8,616 bases of DNA from Altererythrobacter sp. (lineage in GTDB: Bacteria; Pseudomonadota; Alphaproteobacteria; Sphingomonadales; Sphingomonadaceae), in assembly GCA_024636575.1 (NCBI GenBank), contig JAGXGU010000088.1, positions 1-8,616 on the forward strand. The letters run 5' to 3'. The notes under the pieces were generated by a model. The model ran no database searches. It was not told the origin of the DNA and saw only the letters and a list, made by a program, of their open reading frames with translations. The position numbers and the translations under genes are program-made. Below, piece after piece: positions 5,496-8,616 of the stretch (position 1 is its first letter; each line of letters opens with the position of its first letter).

Positions 5496-6485
5496 TCATA
5501 ACTGCACCGATTGGGCGAAGCCGCCTTCCAGCGCAAGGGCCGGTTCCAGCTTGATGCGAATTTCGCGGCCTGTCCGCCGGGCAAGCTGCGCCAGCCATTC
5601 GTCCGTCAATTGGGCGCCGACTGCAGGGTGGCAGGTCAGCAGCAGCGCCCCTGGTACCATATCCTCCTCTGCCCGCCGCAGCAACAGGCGGGTTGCCGCG
5701 CCCACTCGCGATTGCGAAAGCCGGTGCAGCAGGGAAGGCCGGGTGAGGCGCGACACTATCTGGACGAAACCAAATCCGTTCATCCCGGTGCGTTCATGCG
5801 GCCAATCGGCCAGCGCCCCGCCCAATGCATCATCCACCATGCGCCGGTCGGCCTTGGCCTCCAGCGTGGGGAAATCGATCCCAATGGACCCAGCCAGGTC
5901 GAAACGCCGGATCGCACCGGCGAGTGGCTCCACTGCGGCGAGCGATAATTCGCGTGGCGGCAGCGTTCCATCGACATCGACCATGACCATGGCGGGGGTG
6001 GCTGAAAAATGCAGCGATCCACCGGAAAAATCGACAAAGGCCGACCATGCTTCTGCCCAGATTTCTTCCCAGTGGCCGGCAGGAAAATGGCGTACAATCC
6101 GGACATCATTCCCTTCCTTGGCCAGCGATTCTGCCAGGCTGGGGGCGGCGCGAGGTGGATGTTGCGCCGGGCGGCATTGCGCCCGCTTTACGCGGCTTTT
6201 TTCGAACAGTGCACTGCGGGTGACCTCCACCCGGATCACGGCGCCTTGCTGGGCATCGCGCACCAAACGGGCCACCAGTGCTTCCTGTCCATCAGCAAAA
6301 CGCACGGTCCCGCGGGAACTGCCCTTTGCGCGTGAAATCAGCACGGCATCATCAATTTGTCCGGCGGTCAGTGAGCCGGGCCAGTCGATCCGCGCCGCGA
6401 CCACCTGTTCGCCTTCGATCCGGATCGCGCGATCTTCCCCGATACCGGTTTCAACCAGCCATTCGGGCCCCGGCCGATCAGGCAA
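5496..6485 (-). CDS. Short RNase E/G-family protein without the zinc-link
   Basis: A 329-residue protein related to ribonucleases E and G, which cleave single-stranded RNA in rRNA maturation and mRNA decay. In place of a standard S1 region it has GQIDDAVLISRAKGSSRGTV (42-61) leading to VEVTRSALFEKSRVKRAQCR. The catalytic core shows MVMVDVDG (167-173 region), where Asp170 matches E. coli RNase E Asp303, and GSIGIDFPTLEAKADRRMVD (199-218), where Asp204 matches Asp346; Asn305 is replaced by Asp172. The zinc-link CPxCxG motif, which joins subunits in RNase E and G, is absent, and the protein is much shorter than E. coli RNase G (489 residues). Short forms like this accompany maf and yacG in alphaproteobacteria. 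The start is a TTG (6485-6483) with AGGA 8 bases upstream, overlapping the maf stop by 8 bases. Nuclease activity is likely but unproven. Confidence 0.85.
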   Translation of the reverse strand: MPDRPGPEWLVETGIGEDRAIRIEGEQVVAARIDWPGSLTAGQIDDAVLISRAKGSSRGTVRFADGQEALVARLVRDAQQGAVIRVEVTRSALFEKSRVKRAQCRPAQHPPRAAPSLAESLAKEGNDVRIVRHFPAGHWEEIWAEAWSAFVDFSGGSLHFSATPAMVMVDVDGTLPPRELSLAAVEPLAGAIRRFDLAGSIGIDFPTLEAKADRRMVDDALGGALADWPHERTGMNGFGFVQIVSRLTRPSLLHRLSQSRVGAATRLLLRRAEEDMVPGALLLTCHPAVGAQLTDEWLAQLARRTGREIRIKLEPALALEGGFAQSVQL

Positions 6486-7065
6486 TTGGAAATCCTGCTG
6501 CTTTCAACAGCGCGCGGGTTTCGAACAGGGGCAGGCCGACCACGCCCGAATGGCTGCCCTGGATCCAGCTGATCAGCCCTTCGGCAGCGCCCTGTATGGC
6601 ATAGCCGCCTGCTTTACCTCCCCATTCACCGCCAGCGAGATAGGCTTTTAGCTCTTCGTCTGACAGCACTTTGAATTTGACGATGGTTTCTGACAAACGC
6701 TCTCGCAGACTTCCATCCGGCGCGCGCAGGGCGATGGCGGACAGGACCCGGTGGCGGCGGCCGGACAGCAATTTTAGGCATTTGCGTGCCATCTGCACGT
6801 CTTCCGCCTTGGGCAGGATGCGGCGGCCGAGTGCGACGACCGTGTCGCCTGCCAGTACATGGCCGCTATCCGACGCTGCAGCTTCCGCCTTTTCCCGCGC
6901 CATGCGCCGGGCGTAGTCGCGGGGTAATTCTGCTGCCAGAGGGGTTTCGTCGATATCGGCCGGCGCGATGCGATCAGGCACAATGCCCAGCCGCGCGATC
7001 AATTCGCGCCGCCGGGGGCTTGCCGATGCCAGTATCAGGGCCAGATTTGGGGAAGGTGCGGTCAA
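6478..7065 (-). CDS. maf: Maf-family nucleoside triphosphate pyrophosphatase
   Basis: A 195-residue cytosolic enzyme of the Maf/HAM1-like fold that hydrolyses certain, often modified, nucleoside triphosphates to monophosphates and pyrophosphate, cleaning the nucleotide pool. Family motifs are LILASASPRRRELIARLG (10-27), DIDET (37-41), LAGDTVVALG with Asp74 as the likely base (71-80), and WGGKAGGYAIQG with SHSGVVGLP near the C terminus. The GKAGGYAIQG form suggests the YhdE-like (dTTP/UTP) subgroup rather than YceF, with moderate confidence. Length is normal. The start is a TTG at 7065-7063, 11 bases after the infA stop; AAGG lies upstream at a rather long distance. The family motif begins within ten residues, so a downstream start is improbable. 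The next gene overlaps its stop by 8 bases, indicating an operon. Confidence 0.93.
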   Translation of the reverse strand: MTAPSPNLALILASASPRRRELIARLGIVPDRIAPADIDETPLAAELPRDYARRMAREKAEAAASDSGHVLAGDTVVALGRRILPKAEDVQMARKCLKLLSGRRHRVLSAIALRAPDGSLRERLSETIVKFKVLSDEELKAYLAGGEWGGKAGGYAIQGAAEGLISWIQGSHSGVVGLPLFETRALLKAAGFPIA

Positions 7066-7076
7066 TCCCGCCGCCC

Positions 7077-7322
7077 TTATTGCGGGCCTGGGCCACCCCG
7101 GCCGGGCATGAAGCGATAGGTAATGCGCGCCTTGGTGAGATCATAGGGAGTCAATTCGCAAAGAACTTCGTCGCCCACGAGCACGCGGATACGATTCTTG
7201 CGCATCTTGCCAGCGGTATGGCCGAGTACTTCATGACCATTTTCGAGCTCCACCCGGAACATCGCGTTCGGCAGCAATTCCACTACCTTGCCGCGCATTT
7301 CGAGGAGTTCTTCTTTCGCCAT
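7077..7322 (-). CDS. infA: Translation initiation factor IF-1
   Basis: An 81-residue single OB-fold (S1-like) protein that occupies the 30S A site during translation initiation. MAKEELLEMRGKVVELLPNA, FRVELENGHEVLGHTAGKMRKNRIRVLVGDEVLCELTPYDLTKARITYR is the IF-1 sequence almost throughout (given here in parts: residues 1-20 and key words GHTAGKMRKNRIRVL, ELTPYDLTKARITYR). The usual protein ends near residue 72; here a short glycine- and proline-rich tail, MPGRGGPGPQ, follows. The ATG at 7322 has no strong Shine-Dalgarno, the nearest being GGAAA about 12 bases upstream. First gene of the infA-maf-RNase E/G-like-yacG block, so its promoter in the region to 7537 should drive the operon. Confidence 0.97.
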   Translation of the reverse strand: MAKEELLEMRGKVVELLPNAMFRVELENGHEVLGHTAGKMRKNRIRVLVGDEVLCELTPYDLTKARITYRFMPGRGGPGPQ

Positions 7323-7537
7323 AAGTAATTAATTTCCGTCATGTGGGAGAAACATTGAAGCGCACTTAGCTGCGAGCGGGATAAAAGGGAAGCCTCGTGC
7401 GTCCGAACACCGAACCTTCGCGTATGTACAGGGAATCCGATTCATCGCGGGCACATGTTCGATGTGCAAACGCCTGCGACATATTGTTACGAAAAAGCGG
7501 ATTGCCTTCCGCATCCAATCAAAGGATTGCCCCCCGC
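7323..7537. promoter_or_regulatory. Divergent control region between infA and the TonB-dependent receptor
   Basis: This 215-bp gap must hold promoters for both directions, though no clear -35/-10 pair was read. Visible elements are two GANTC sites one base apart, GAATC (7433-7437) and GATTC (7439-7443), and a hairpin GCACAT/ATGTGC (7451-7456 and 7462-7467). Two small stems lie in the receptor leader: GCGGA/TCCGC (7497-7512) and CAATC/GATTG (7516-7529). The last holds the AAAGGA ribosome site (7521-7526) in its loop and stem. GGATTGCC is also repeated directly at 7499-7506 and 7524-7531. No gene is supported here. Confidence 0.5.
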
Positions 7538-8616
7538 ATGAAAATGCGTTTGCTCATGAATTCGTGCGCCCTTGCGGCACTGACTGTTTCACTGCCCGTG
7601 ATGGCCCAGAATGCGCAGTCTGAAGTGCAACCCTTCGATGAGCAACAGGAGGAGCCAACCTATGATGGGTCGATCATCGACGAAATCGTCGTCACGGCCG
7701 ATCGTCTGCGCTCCCAGGTGGATACTTCCCAGGGCCCGATTGTCGAATTGGATGAGGCAGATATCTCTGCCTACGGTGCCAGCTCGATCGCCGATCTGGT
7801 GGAGGCTCTCGGCACGGTAACCCAGTCTTCGCGCGGGCGCGGCGGCGGCCAGCCGGTGTTCCTCGTCAATGGTATCCGCGTTGGCAGCTTCCGCGAATTC
7901 AGGTCTTACCCGCCGGAATCGATCCGCAAGGTCGAAGTGCTGCCGGAAGAAGTGGCCCAGCGGTTCGGCTTTGCGCCCGATCGCCGGGTGATCAATTTTA
8001 TCCTTAAAGACGATTACACCTCTGTGACGGTGGAGGCGGATTACAATCAGCCTGACCGGGGCGGCTTTTCGCGGAACGAGCAGGAAGTAACCTTGCTCAA
8101 GATCATCAACGGGGCGCGGATCAATCTAAATCTGGAAGTCGAGGACCGGTCCTTGCTCACAGAGGCAGAGCGCGGCGTGATTCAGACCGCATCCAGTATT
8201 TCGACCGTTCCCGGCGATCCCGGCCAGGCAGATTACCGCAGCCTGATATCCGACACATTATCGTTCGAGGCCAGTGGAAATTATGCGAAATCCTTCATCG
8301 ACAGCGGTGCTTCCCTGGGCATCAACGGCACTTATGAACGGGGCGAAAGCCGCAGTCTTTCTGGGCTGAATACGGTTTTGCTGACCGATCCGGCAGGCAA
8401 CAGCGCGCTGCGGACCTTTGGTGCAGACAATCCGCTGGAAACGCGCACATCGTCGGATAGTGCTGCGACCTCGGTCAGCTATAACCGTCCGATTGGTGGG
8501 TTCCAGCTAACGGCGACCGCCGATGCTGGGCTGACCAACAGCACCGCGGAGATCGACCAGCGAGCCGATACATCCGGACTGGTGCAGGCTGCTGCAGCCG
8601 GAACGCTGGCAATAGA
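7538..8616 (+). CDS. TonB-dependent outer-membrane receptor, N-terminal part, runs off the window
   Basis: An open frame of 359 codons without a stop to the window end. Residues 1-23 (MKMRLLMNSCALAALTVSLPVMA) look like a signal peptide, cleaved before Gln24. DEIVVTA (48-54) is a TonB-box-like segment. The plug domain follows: SAYGASSIADLVEALG (77-92), QPVFLVNGIRVGSFREF (105-121), ESIRKVEVLPEEVAQRFGF (127-145) and VINFILKDDY (151-160), where ordinary receptors have the LYG...GGVVNIITK end of the plug. The rest, with alternating polar and hydrophobic residues, fits the start of the beta barrel. Such receptors take up iron complexes, vitamins, sugars or other large compounds using TonB energy. 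The arginine- and glycine-rich SSRGRGGG (97-104) before the plug strand occurs in a sphingomonad subgroup whose ligand is not known to me. AAAGGA (7521-7526) lies 11 bases before the ATG. Confidence 0.9.
   Translation, partial: MKMRLLMNSCALAALTVSLPVMAQNAQSEVQPFDEQQEEPTYDGSIIDEIVVTADRLRSQVDTSQGPIVELDEADISAYGASSIADLVEALGTVTQSSRGRGGGQPVFLVNGIRVGSFREFRSYPPESIRKVEVLPEEVAQRFGFAPDRRVINFILKDDYTSVTVEADYNQPDRGGFSRNEQEVTLLKIINGARINLNLEVEDRSLLTEAERGVIQTASSISTVPGDPGQADYRSLISDTLSFEASGNYAKSFIDSGASLGINGTYERGESRSLSGLNTVLLTDPAGNSALRTFGADNPLETRTSSDSAATSVSYNRPIGGFQLTATADAGLTNSTAEIDQRADTSGLVQAAAAGTLAI

Noticed and set aside
5551..6651. A 366-codon plus-strand open frame opposite the RNase E/G-like gene
   Set aside because: It is longer than the real gene but serine- and arginine-rich without any domain, while the minus strand carries clear RNase E/G and Maf motifs with operon spacing.

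Overview
The window looks like chromosomal DNA of an alphaproteobacterium, most likely a sphingomonad (Erythrobacteraceae-type). The evidence is the moderately high GC content, the conserved infA-maf-RNase E/G-like-yacG-tRNA-Phe block, a TonB-dependent receptor of a type common in that group, and a cluster of acyl-CoA genes with a HapK/RedY-like small protein. The genus is an inference from protein character; no database search was possible.

Layout: (i) 1-410, minus strand, the 5' part of purC (de novo purine synthesis), whose leader carries a perfect 17-bp tandem duplication. (ii) 411-842, a non-coding divergent region of about 430 bp with short tandem repeats and palindromes. (iii) 843-5056, plus strand, five genes read in one direction: MaoC-type hydratase, acyl-CoA dehydrogenase, class III (CaiB/BaiF) CoA-transferase, HapK/RedY-like small protein and a crotonase-fold protein. 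(iv) 5098-7322, minus strand, in transcription order infA, maf, an RNase E/G-like protein, yacG and tRNA-Phe. (v) 7323-7537, a divergent promoter region with paired GANTC sites and small hairpins. (vi) 7538-8616, plus strand, the N-terminal part of a TonB-dependent outer-membrane receptor that runs off the window.

The plus-strand cluster has the parts of a CoA-thioester degradation route: CoA transfer onto an acid, alpha-beta dehydrogenation, and hydration or isomerisation. No thiolase, acyl-CoA ligase, transporter or regulator lies in the window, so the substrate cannot be named. The crotonase lacks both glutamates used by classical enoyl-CoA hydratases, so the MaoC protein is the better candidate for the hydration step. 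The minus-strand block is housekeeping: translation initiation, nucleotide-pool sanitation, RNA processing, a gyrase-binding zinc protein and tRNA-Phe. It uses two TTG starts and short gaps or overlaps.

I found no mobile element, CRISPR array, phage gene or defence system. The observations most worth following are the unassigned acyl-CoA cluster, the atypical RNase E/G-like and crotonase proteins, a well-paired intergenic RNA structure at 3760-3829, a near-perfect palindrome at the convergent gene ends (5034-5053), and the purC leader duplication.
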